A stretch of DNA of 14,469 nt from NCBI GenBank assembly GCA_943324415.2, contig CALPLN020000032.1, positions 1 through 14,469 on the forward strand, in the 5' to 3' direction. Below, piece after piece: positions 8,130 through 14,469 of this stretch. The stretch's first letter is position 1. Each line of letters starts with the position of its first letter. The position numbers and the translations under genes were made by a program. The stretch comes from Sediminibacterium ginsengisoli (GTDB lineage: Bacteria; Bacteroidota; Bacteroidia; Chitinophagales; Chitinophagaceae). Under the pieces are notes generated by a model that saw only the letters and a program-made list of their open reading frames with translations, was not told where the DNA came from and ran no database searches.

Positions 8130-8147
8130 AATCAATTACAATTGATT
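8130..8147. repeat. 18-bp palindrome at the 3' end of the Rieske gene
   Basis: AATCAATT and AATTGATT form perfect 8-bp arms around a 2-bp centre, covering the stop codon of the Rieske gene in the 57-bp gap to the convergent SAM-hydrolase gene. There is no T-run on either side, so it is a weak terminator candidate at best; the AT-rich composition makes a chance origin possible. Confidence 0.35.
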
Positions 8148-9227
8148 CATAAAATCCGCTAACAAACTATGAAAATGATGTGTACCCTGTTCACGCTTGG
8201 TGGCATATCTTCCGTAATGATAAAAACGAGAACGGATTCCTTGTTGTACATGCTGGACTACCTCTTCATCTTCTTGCTCAACGCTGTCCAAGCCAGCTCC
8301 TGCACCTGTGTCTAGCTTACTTGCGTCGTAGACAAAACTTAAGAAAGTCACTTTGGTATTGCCTGCATCAATTGGCGTAACAATGTTCAATGACAAACCC
8401 CAAGGATAAAAGTTAAACATCATATTCGGGAAGACCCAAAAATAATAAGCAGCAATATTTTTTCCTGCATCTACATGTCCTACTGGTAATTCAAAACAAT
8501 GCTCCGAAGATTTAGATGCACCAATTTGTAAATTCGAATACTTGAAAATGTCTGTTGTGTAATCTTTAAAATCTAAAAATGCATTCAGTCCTGGATGCAC
8601 AAATGGAATATGAAATCCCTCTAAATAATTTTCACAATACAAAGCCCAGTTCGCTTTAATATGGTATTCACTTGTTCTACTTGGCTCGTATACTAATTGA
8701 TCGATGGGCAAGAAACCAATGCGCTCTTCCATCTCTTTAAAAAACAATTCAGGGCCCAATCCTTTTTTAAGTTGTGTAAACAACAAAGGCCCCCATTGGT
8801 ATAAAGGCAAATCATGTAAATGATTGTTCTCTGGAATAAAATTTTCTACCTCTTTAAACTCCGGCATGGAAATAAATTTTCCATCCAAATGAAAAGCCCT
8901 GCCATGGTATTTACAACGCAAATGCTTTAAGCCGGTACAAGGCTCGTACACCATTAAGTTCCCACGATGCGTACACACATTCGACAAACAATGTACTCCG
9001 CCTTCTGTGTCCTTCGTAATCACCAAGGGCTCGTCGATATAATTTTCCAATAATCTAAATGGATATGCATCTCCCGCATTCGGCACCATGCCCGTATGAC
9101 CAATGTACTGCCAGCTAGGTGCAAAAATTTGCTCCTTGGCTTTTTCCAAACAAGCTGGATCTAGGTAAAAACTCGTATCGATGGTTTTAGCCCTCGCAAT
9201 ATTGGGATCAATGAAAAAGGTAGACAT
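8136..9227 (-). CDS. Rieske non-heme iron oxygenase, alpha subunit
   Basis: Catalytic subunit of a two-component Rieske oxygenase, which uses electrons from a separate reductase to hydroxylate or demethylate a substrate. The ATG at 9227 gives 363 aa; a TTG at 9263 would add 12 atypical residues. The Rieske cluster ligands are C85 and H87 (CTHRGN) and C105 and H108 (CKYHGR). The mononuclear iron site is NYLEGFHIPFVHP (N200, E203, H206, H211), with an acidic ligand probably in EQEDEEVVQHVQQG (D320). This C-terminal pattern resembles the glycine-betaine/choline/carnitine monooxygenase branch more than naphthalene-type dioxygenases, but the substrate is not readable. No ferredoxin or reductase gene lies next to it. 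It is convergent with the SAM-hydrolase gene and divergent from umuD. Confidence 0.88.
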   Translation of the reverse strand: MSTFFIDPNIARAKTIDTSFYLDPACLEKAKEQIFAPSWQYIGHTGMVPNAGDAYPFRLLENYIDEPLVITKDTEGGVHCLSNVCTHRGNLMVYEPCTGLKHLRCKYHGRAFHLDGKFISMPEFKEVENFIPENNHLHDLPLYQWGPLLFTQLKKGLGPELFFKEMEERIGFLPIDQLVYEPSRTSEYHIKANWALYCENYLEGFHIPFVHPGLNAFLDFKDYTTDIFKYSNLQIGASKSSEHCFELPVGHVDAGKNIAAYYFWVFPNMMFNFYPWGLSLNIVTPIDAGNTKVTFLSFVYDASKLDTGAGAGLDSVEQEDEEVVQHVQQGIRSRFYHYGRYATKREQGTHHFHSLLADFMNQL

Positions 9228-9327
9228 AGCAGGTACATTTATATCCCCAAGATACAAAATCAAGCAGTATAATCGATTGGTAATGAGGCCAAATCCAAAT
9301 CAATAGACCTATATCGAGCGCACTCCC

Positions 9328-9345
9328 AAGCAAAATCAATTGCTT
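9328..9345. repeat. Short inverted repeat in the Rieske/umuD divergent gap
   Basis: AAGCAA and TTGCTT flank a 6-bp centre. It sits in the 203-bp gap between the divergent Rieske and umuD genes, about 100 bp from each start. It could be an operator or chance; there is no T-run to suggest a terminator. Confidence 0.25.
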
Positions 9346-9391
9346 CAAAAATAAAAATGAGGATAAATTCTTTGCTCCCCTTGATTAAATG

Positions 9392-9431
9392 CTAAATTAT
9401 TTAGTTAATATTGCTAATAAATTTAGCTAAA
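9392..9431. promoter_or_regulatory. Tandem palindromic operator candidate before umuD
   Basis: CTAAATTATTTAG (9392-9404) is a perfect 13-bp palindrome with a single central base. CTAATAAATTTAG (9414-9426) is a second, imperfect copy starting exactly 22 bp later, about two helical turns, so both would face the same side of the DNA. TTTAGCTAAA (9422-9431) is a further perfect palindrome that runs into the umuD start codon. Such an arrangement fits a repressor site blocking the promoter or start of a damage-inducible umuDC operon. The region is AT-rich, and the binding protein is unknown. Confidence 0.45.
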
Positions 9432-9871
9432 TGGAATTTCAAGAGGAAGCATACGAACAAAAAACAGGGTACACGGGGGCTAAAAACTACCAATCGGGGC
9501 AGATTGTACAAGCCAATGCCACTGGATTTGGTGCCGCATCGGACGATTTTATGGAAAGGGGGATTGATCTCAATGAGCAACTCATCCGCAATAAACCCGC
9601 TAGTTTTTTCTTTAGGGTCAATAGCGATGCCATGCTCGGCGCCGGGATTCATGTAGGTGATACCTTGATTGTAGACCGAAGCATTCAAGCAAGATCGGGC
9701 AACGTCGTAGTAGCGGTATTGAATGGAGAATTATTAGTGCGCCGTTTGCAGGTACAAGAACATAGCATTAGTTTATTGCCAGAAAATAAAAAATACGGCA
9801 GCATACAAGTGGCACAATTATCGGACTATAGCACTTGGGGTGTCGTGACTTTTGTGATTCACGCATTGTAA
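9431..9871 (+). CDS. umuD: UmuD-like S24 protein lacking the catalytic dyad
   Basis: A 146-aa homologue of UmuD, the partner of DNA polymerase V that normally cuts itself with RecA's help to form UmuD'. It aligns without gaps to E. coli UmuD: TGFGAASDDFMERGIDLNEQ (31-50) with CGFPSPAADYVEQRIDLNQ, SFFFRVNSDAMLGAGI (58-73) with the nucleophile region, and VVVAVLNGELLVRRLQV (92-108) with the lysine region. In this alignment catalytic Ser60 becomes A68 and Lys97 becomes R104; the DNA clearly reads GCC and CGC. The cleavage pair Cys-Gly becomes Thr31-Gly32. The fold-defining residues remain, so the protein is probably folded but unable to self-cleave. An ATG at codon 41 could yield a shorter UmuD'-like form, though no ribosome site supports it. 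umuC follows after 46 bp. Confidence 0.85.
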   Translation: MEFQEEAYEQKTGYTGAKNYQSGQIVQANATGFGAASDDFMERGIDLNEQLIRNKPASFFFRVNSDAMLGAGIHVGDTLIVDRSIQARSGNVVVAVLNGELLVRRLQVQEHSISLLPENKKYGSIQVAQLSDYSTWGVVTFVIHAL

Positions 9872-9917
9872 AGTCCCCTCGGACCAAATTATCTATACTT
9901 ATTTTTAATACAAAAAG

Positions 9918-11204
9918 ATGCAAGCCATTGTTGACTGTAATAGTTTTTACTGTTCCTGCGAAAGACTTTTCCAGCCACAGTTACAGCACCGTCCAGTGGT
10001 GGTGCTCAGCAACAATGATGGCTGTATTGTATCACGTACCGACGAGGCAAAGCAGTTGGGCATCTCTATGGCCGTCCCCTATTTTCAGGCGAAAGACTTG
10101 ATTGAAAAAAATGGGGTTACTACTTTTTCCTCTAACTATCATTTATACGGCGACTTAAGTTGGCGCGTGATGGAAACCATGAGACAGTTGCTACCACCGG
10201 GTCATGTAGAAGTGTATTCGGTGGACGAAGCCTTTATAGACCTGGCTCACCTACCTGCAGAAAGTATCCAATCTTTTTGTGTAGACCTCAAAAATAAGAT
10301 TGAAAGTTGGACAGGTATTTCTGTTTCTATTGGTGCCGCACCTAATAAAGTATTGAGCAAAGTAGCGAACCGATTAGCGAAAAAAAATAAAATCAAAACC
10401 AATTGTATTGTGGTATTATATACCACTAAAAAAATACAAGCGGCATTACAACATACACCTGTAGAAGATATTTGGGGCGTAGGTTTTAGCTATAATGAAA
10501 AACTAAAAGTGTATGGCATCCATACCGCCTACGCATTAAGTATTAAAGACCTGAGTTGGGGGAAACGTTTTTTAGGCGGCGTGGTAGGAATGCGTTTGAT
10601 ACGCGAACTAAAAGGTTTTAAAAGCCACCACATGCAAACCCCAAGAACAGAGAAGAAAATGATTGCAACTACGAGAATGTTTGGACGCAATGTCACCGAT
10701 TGGCAGGAAATAGAAGAGGCACTTGCCACTTATACCACCAGGGCCGCAGAAAAATTAAGAAGACAACATAGTGCGGCGACGGGCATTGCCGTATTCTTAC
10801 TCAAAAAAGCACCTATCCAATTAGATGCTGCATATTATAGCCGGGGCCGTCAAGTTAGTGGTTATACACAATTAGACAATCCTACCCAGAGCACCCCCGA
10901 CCTGATTAAAGCGGTGGTCGCCATTGGTAAATCCCTCTACGAAAACGACGAGGTCTACAAAAAAGCTGGGGTGATCCTAAGTGGGTTTGTGCCCGATAAT
11001 GCCTTACAAACCAATCTATTCGTTGCTCCTATTGATACCAAGAAGAAAAAACTAATGCATGTTATTGACAATATGAATGCTGCCTACCGCAACGATGTAC
11101 TCAAATTTGGCACCAGCGGGACGCAAAAAAACTGGAAAATGCGCAGCGAAAAAAGAAGTAAACGCTTTACCACAAGATGGGAAGAACTATGCTTGGTAAA
11201 ATGA
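9918..11204 (+). CDS. umuC: Y-family DNA polymerase V catalytic subunit
   Basis: A 428-aa translesion DNA polymerase that copies past damaged bases, normally as a complex with UmuD'. The Y-family active site is intact: D6 in AIVDCNSFYCSCE (residues 3-15) and D103/E104 in VYSVDEAFIDL (99-109). LSNNDGCIVSRTDEAKQLG (30-48) and TFSSNYHLYGDLSWRV (69-84) are typical UmuC blocks. SIGAAPNKVLSKVANRLAKK is the palm/thumb region, and a helix-hairpin-helix lies near DIWGVGF. QTNLF (364-368) is positioned like the beta-clamp-binding motif of UmuC. The C-terminus RSKRFTTRWEEL is family-like and the length is normal (E. coli 422). It starts 46 bp after umuD and is probably transcribed with it. Confidence 0.95.
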   Translation: MQAIVDCNSFYCSCERLFQPQLQHRPVVVLSNNDGCIVSRTDEAKQLGISMAVPYFQAKDLIEKNGVTTFSSNYHLYGDLSWRVMETMRQLLPPGHVEVYSVDEAFIDLAHLPAESIQSFCVDLKNKIESWTGISVSIGAAPNKVLSKVANRLAKKNKIKTNCIVVLYTTKKIQAALQHTPVEDIWGVGFSYNEKLKVYGIHTAYALSIKDLSWGKRFLGGVVGMRLIRELKGFKSHHMQTPRTEKKMIATTRMFGRNVTDWQEIEEALATYTTRAAEKLRRQHSAATGIAVFLLKKAPIQLDAAYYSRGRQVSGYTQLDNPTQSTPDLIKAVVAIGKSLYENDEVYKKAGVILSGFVPDNALQTNLFVAPIDTKKKKLMHVIDNMNAAYRNDVLKFGTSGTQKNWKMRSEKRSKRFTTRWEELCLVK

Positions 11205-11223
11205 GTAGCCTGCCTTATTTTTG
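11192..11223 (+). promoter_or_regulatory. Candidate promoter of the carB half gene
   Basis: TATTTTTG (11216-11223) matches TAnnTTTG exactly, and CTTG (11192-11195) lies 20 nt upstream in the -33 position, overlapping the end of umuC. The start would fall about 10 nt before the ATG at 11239. This suggests the gene has its own promoter rather than depending on the umuDC transcript. Confidence 0.4.
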
Positions 11224-11238
11224 CCCAATTTCACAATT

Positions 11239-12432
11239 ATGAGCAATACACTGCATTCTAACGAATCTATCCAATCGAAAAAGAAGAAAATCATTGTTTT
11301 AGGAAGTGGTCCAAACCGTATCGGACAAGGGATTGAATTTGATTACTGTTGTGTACACGGATTGTTAGCAGTAAAAGAAGCTGGATACGAAGCCATCATG
11401 GTGAATTGTAATCCAGAGACCGTATCGACAGATTTTGACATGGCAGACAAATTGTACTTCGAGCCTGTTTACTGGGAACATCTTTGGGAAATCATTGAAC
11501 TAGAACAGCCAGAAGGCGTGATCGTTCAATTAGGTGGACAGACTGCACTAAAATTAGCAAAGCGTTTAACTGAGCGTGGCATCAAAATCATTGGTACTTC
11601 ATTCGACAGTTTAGATATCGCCGAAGATAGAGGACGCTTTAGTGATTTATTGAAAGAATTAAATATCCCTTACCCAGAATACGGAACTGCTTATACGGCA
11701 GACGAAGCGATTGAAGTAGCCAACCAAGTAGGTTATCCCGTATTGGTTAGACCAAGCTATGTCATTGGTGGACAAAGAATGCGAATCGTCATTAACGATG
11801 CAGAAGTAGAAACTGCAGTAGTAGGAATTTTAAAACATATCCCAGATAATAAAATATTAATTGACCACTTCTTAGATCGTTGTCAAGAAGCGGAGGTGGA
11901 TGCGATATTTGATGGCGAAACTTTTCATATCATGGGTGTGATGGAACATATTGAACCAGCAGGTATCCATAGTGGAGACAGCAATGCCGTATTACCCGCA
12001 TTTAACTTAACACCATTGATTGTAGAAAAGATGGAGTTTTATAGCGAGAAGATTGCAAGAGCCTTGAACATTAGAGGCTTAATCAATATTCAGTTTGCCA
12101 TTAAAGACGGAAAAGTATTTGTGATAGAAGCGAATCCAAGAGCTTCAAGAACTACGCCATTCATTGCCAAGGCATATCAAATACCTTATTTAAATATTGC
12201 GACGAAAGTGATGTTAGGTGCGGCTAAATTAACTGACTTCACCATGGAGAAAAAACTAGACGGATACGCGATTAAAGAACCCGTATTTAGTTTTGATAAA
12301 TTCCCAGGTGTAAATAAAGAATTAGGACCAGAGATGAAGAGCACGGGAGAAGCCATCCGCTTTATCAAAGACTTACGCGATCCTTATTTCAGAACCTTGT
12401 ACAAAGAGCGTTCAATGAACCTGTCGAGATAG
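11239..12432 (+). CDS. carB: Carbamoyl-phosphate synthase large chain, C-terminal half only
   Basis: Corresponds to the second synthetase half of CarB (E. coli about 553-935), which phosphorylates carbamate with ATP to give carbamoyl phosphate for pyrimidines and arginine. From the ATG at 11239 it has 397 aa; a TTG at 11221 lies inside the candidate -7 element and is unlikely. Visible: KIIVLGSGPNRIGQGIEFDY (17-36), NCNPETVSTDFDMADKLYFE, GVIVQLGGQTALKLA, then the ATP-grasp domain with AEDRGRF, RPSYVIGGQRM, DGETFHIMGVMEHIE, HSGDSNAVLPA and VIEANPRASRTTPF. KFPGVNKELGPEMKSTGEA follows. It stops soon after, at ERSMNLSR, without an MGS allosteric domain. The carboxyphosphate-forming N-half is absent and neither carA nor the N-half is adjacent. 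It is either one part of a split CarB or a truncated extra copy. Confidence 0.85.
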   Translation: MSNTLHSNESIQSKKKKIIVLGSGPNRIGQGIEFDYCCVHGLLAVKEAGYEAIMVNCNPETVSTDFDMADKLYFEPVYWEHLWEIIELEQPEGVIVQLGGQTALKLAKRLTERGIKIIGTSFDSLDIAEDRGRFSDLLKELNIPYPEYGTAYTADEAIEVANQVGYPVLVRPSYVIGGQRMRIVINDAEVETAVVGILKHIPDNKILIDHFLDRCQEAEVDAIFDGETFHIMGVMEHIEPAGIHSGDSNAVLPAFNLTPLIVEKMEFYSEKIARALNIRGLINIQFAIKDGKVFVIEANPRASRTTPFIAKAYQIPYLNIATKVMLGAAKLTDFTMEKKLDGYAIKEPVFSFDKFPGVNKELGPEMKSTGEAIRFIKDLRDPYFRTLYKERSMNLSR

Positions 12433-12445
12433 TTGAATAAAAAGT

Positions 12446-12516
12446 ATCTAGTATAAATGCGAATCCCCCACCGAACATTTTAGCTGAGAGGTGGGGGATT
12501 CGCATTTATGCTAGAT
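12446..12516. terminator. Long hairpin between convergent carB half and peptidase genes
   Basis: Arms 12446-12472 and 12490-12516 are 27 nt each and complementary except at one position (T opposite G, a G-U wobble in RNA), with a 17-nt loop. The inner stem pairs GAATCCCCCACC with GGTGGGGGATTC and is very stable. It lies between two convergent stops (12432 and 12525), so a bidirectional terminator is the simplest reading. There is no strong T-run, and the arms are longer than most terminators, so a small mobile or REP-like repeat is an alternative. Confidence 0.65.
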
Positions 12517-12524
12517 CGTTACTA

Positions 12525-13901
12525 TTAAAATTTCGTTCCGTACTGATCAATTAGGTAAACAATCGCAGCCATATTCACCGCGCCTAATAATAGTTCACGC
12601 TTGTTGACGTTTTCAAATACATCTGTTTTAGCATGGTGTAAATCAAAATAACGTTGACTATCTGGTACCAAACCTGCAAGGACAATAGATGTGTTGACAT
12701 TCTTCAAAGGACCAATATCCGCTCCGCCACCACCAGCAGTAATTTCAGTTCCATAAGGTTTCAATAAACTAGCCCATTGTTGAAACTTTTTAAACTGTTC
12801 AGGACTTGTTGCACTAATACCAATCGCTCTTGGTGTAAATCCACCTGCATCACTTTCTAGTGCAAAAACATGTTGCTCATTATTTTGCTTTGCCAATTCA
12901 GCATATTTGTTGCCACCACGCATCCCATTTTCTTCATTCGCAAATAAAACAAAACGGATCGTTCTTTTTGGCTTATAATTTAACGCTTTCATCGTACGTA
13001 AGATTTCCATTGTTTGCACGATACCTGCACCATCATCATGCGCGCCTTCGTTCACATCCCAACTATCTAAGTGACCGCCAATGGTGATAATTTCATTCGG
13101 AAATTCGGAGCCCTTAATTTCTGCTACTACATTGTTTTCGTCTGCGTCAGGCAAAAAGAAACCATAGGTTTGCATTTGTACACGCAATTGTTTGTTTCTA
13201 GATTGATTCCATAATTTTTTCGCATCATTCGGACCAACTGCTACAGCTGGGATCTTTGGATAAGCTTCGTCATAAACCATCGTTCCAGTATGTGGTGAAT
13301 TATCAGGTGCAGTACTTAAAGAATGAATCATCACACCCACAGCACCATATTTAGCAGCTCTACTTGCGCCAGCTCTTCTATAGGCACCTGCTTCTCCGTA
13401 AGACTTGAATGTCTGAATATTTGTAGGGTCAAATTGACTATGGTAGTATACAATCTTGCCTTTTACTTCGTCTTTCCTTTTTTCCAATTCGTCAAAATTG
13501 GCCACAGCTAATAAATCTGCTTCAACCAGTCCGTTACTAGATAATGAGTTACCCAATGCAAGTACTTCTAATTTATCAATCATTGCTTTACCATCAGCAG
13601 CCACCACAGCACTAAAATCTTTGCCGCCACGTTGCCAATTAGGTGTTTTACAAGCTTGCATAAAAACCTGATCAGGCTTAAATGATTCCATATGTCGCTT
13701 ACCCCAAATAGCAGCATTTTGTTGTTGAGGAGAACCCGCTAAACGGCCACCAATATCTTTGGTTAACTCTCTTAATAAATCATAGGCTTTACCATTTCTC
13801 ATGATCTCGTCGGACATCATTTTAATGGTAGTACTATCAGATGTAGATTGCGCCTGAACCATCATAGGAAGGGCAAAAAGACATAGAAAAATTTTACGCA
13901 T
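12525..13901 (-). CDS. Secreted M28 family zinc metallopeptidase with PA-like domain
   Basis: A 458-aa exported aminopeptidase or carboxypeptidase of family M28. A signal peptide covers residues 1 to about 17 (ending VQAQ). A protease-associated (PA) insert is likely at about 125-225 (VKGKIVYYHSQ, RAAKYGAVGVMIHS, IPAVAVGPNDA). The di-zinc site is complete: H277 in GGHLDSWD, D289 in GAHDDGAG, catalytic E323 and ligand E324 in FANEENG, D351 in ESDAGG, and H422/H423 in YFDLHHAKTDVFE. The order matches plasma glutamate carboxypeptidase-type M28 enzymes. It probably degrades peptides in the periplasm or outside the cell. It is convergent with the carB half gene and divergent from bshA. Confidence 0.9.
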   Translation of the reverse strand: MRKIFLCLFALPMMVQAQSTSDSTTIKMMSDEIMRNGKAYDLLRELTKDIGGRLAGSPQQQNAAIWGKRHMESFKPDQVFMQACKTPNWQRGGKDFSAVVAADGKAMIDKLEVLALGNSLSSNGLVEADLLAVANFDELEKRKDEVKGKIVYYHSQFDPTNIQTFKSYGEAGAYRRAGASRAAKYGAVGVMIHSLSTAPDNSPHTGTMVYDEAYPKIPAVAVGPNDAKKLWNQSRNKQLRVQMQTYGFFLPDADENNVVAEIKGSEFPNEIITIGGHLDSWDVNEGAHDDGAGIVQTMEILRTMKALNYKPKRTIRFVLFANEENGMRGGNKYAELAKQNNEQHVFALESDAGGFTPRAIGISATSPEQFKKFQQWASLLKPYGTEITAGGGGADIGPLKNVNTSIVLAGLVPDSQRYFDLHHAKTDVFENVNKRELLLGAVNMAAIVYLIDQYGTKF

Positions 13902-13940
13902 AATCAGCTTGTTTTAACTTTCAAATAATTTATTAAATAT

Positions 13941-13966
13941 AACTAAACTTTATCGATTATTTAGTT
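13941..13966. promoter_or_regulatory. Inverted repeat in the peptidase/bshA divergent gap
   Basis: AACTAAA (13941-13947) and TTTAGTT (13960-13966) are perfect 7-bp arms around 12 bp, about 27 bp before the bshA ATG. The right arm belongs to ATTATTTAGTT, an 11-mer also present within the palindrome region before umuD. It could be a regulator site; AT-richness weakens the case. Confidence 0.3.
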
Positions 13967-13992
13967 GTTCTTTGTAGTCACAATAGCTCAAA

Positions 13993-14469
13993 ATGAAGAT
14001 TGGAATAGTTTGTTATCCTACATTTGGTGGTAGTGGTGTGTTAGCCACTGAACTTGGAAAGGCCTTGGCAGAAAAAGGACACGAAATCCATTTTATTACC
14101 TATCAGCAACCGGTTCGTTTAAATAGTTTTCACGAAAATATATTTTACCATGAGGTAAGGGTTCCTACATATCCTTTATTTGATTATCCTCCTTATGAAT
14201 TGGCACTAGCGAGCACCATGGTGGATGTGATTTTGAACCACGACTTGGATTTAATCCATGCCCATTATGCCATTCCGCATGCTTCTGCAGCCTACACCGC
14301 CAAGCAGATTGTAAAGCAAAAAACCGGCAGATCGGTGCCCGTGATTACCACATTGCACGGAACAGATATTACATTGGTGGGCCGAGACAAAACCTATGAA
14401 CCAGTCGTTACTTTTTCTATCAACGAAAGTGATGCCATCACGGCCGTTTCAGAAAATTTAAAACAAGAA
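13993..14469 (+). CDS. bshA: N-acetyl-alpha-D-glucosaminyl L-malate synthase, 5' part
   Basis: First enzyme of bacillithiol synthesis: joins GlcNAc from UDP-GlcNAc to L-malate. It is a GT-B retaining glycosyltransferase (GT4). The frame is open for 159 codons to the right edge, where the family has about 375-380. Visible: MKIGIVCYPTFGGSGVLATE (1-20) with the nucleotide-sugar glycine loop, HEIHFITYQQPVRL (30-43), FDYPPYELALAS (63-74), DLIHAHYAIPHASAAY (86-101), TTLHGTDITLVGRD (119-132) and SINESDAITAVSENL (142-156). These closely match BshA rather than general GT4 enzymes. Start chosen at the first ATG, directly before the family's usual N-terminus. Bacillithiol is the main low-molecular-weight thiol in many Bacteroidota. 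Confidence 0.93.
   Translation, partial: MKIGIVCYPTFGGSGVLATELGKALAEKGHEIHFITYQQPVRLNSFHENIFYHEVRVPTYPLFDYPPYELALASTMVDVILNHDLDLIHAHYAIPHASAAYTAKQIVKQKTGRSVPVITTLHGTDITLVGRDKTYEPVVTFSINESDAITAVSENLKQE

Noticed and set aside
9411..9656. Overlapping 81-aa open frame across the umuD start
   Set aside because: It is out of frame with umuD, lacks any recognised motif, and covers a region explained by UmuD homology.
9431..12432. Mobile element or phage-borne umuDC cassette
   Set aside because: No integrase, transposase, terminal repeats or attachment-like duplications are visible; flanking genes are ordinary chromosomal ones.

Overview
The window looks like chromosome from a low-to-mid GC Bacteroidota, most likely Chitinophagaceae-like. 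Reasons: a TonB-dependent receptor with an N-terminal CarboxypepD_reg-like domain, a kinase-RapZ fusion layout typical of the phylum, a bacillithiol synthesis gene (bshA), a CarB half that ends without an MGS domain, Bacteroidota-type -7 elements (TAnnTTTG), and little use of Shine-Dalgarno sites. No rRNA, tRNA, CRISPR array, transposase or phage gene was seen. No gap between genes exceeds about 205 bp.

Layout. 1-810 (-): 5' part of rfbB (dTDP-glucose 4,6-dehydratase), running off the left edge. 916-2073 (+): a polytopic HGSNAT/NagX-like acyltransferase, overlapping by 4 bp the end of a convergent MurU-like sugar-1-phosphate nucleotidyltransferase (2070-2813, -). Directly upstream of that on the same strand is a gene that should be one APH-type sugar kinase fused to a RapZ C-terminal domain (2821-4260, -). 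An in-frame TAG cuts it just before the metal-binding Asp of the kinase. Together these genes suggest cell-wall amino-sugar recycling or sensing. 4361-8078 (+): a two-gene unit with 1 bp spacing, a TonB-dependent receptor followed by a SAM hydroxide adenosyltransferase that carries a signal peptide. 8136-9227 (-): an orphan Rieske oxygenase alpha subunit. 9431-11204 (+): a umuDC pair in which the UmuD homologue has lost its catalytic Ser and Lys while UmuC is intact; tandem palindromes lie just before umuD. 11239-12432 (+): only the C-terminal half of carbamoyl-phosphate synthase large subunit. 12446-12516: a very strong 27-bp-arm hairpin between convergent genes. 12525-13901 (-): secreted M28 metallopeptidase with a PA-like insert. 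13993-end (+): 5' part of bshA.

Most worth a second look are the UmuD homologue without a catalytic dyad beside an intact UmuC, the in-frame amber codon splitting the kinase-RapZ fusion, the stand-alone CarB C-half, and the receptor plus exported SAM-hydrolase pair. I saw no complete unknown multi-gene system; the novelty lies in altered versions of known families.
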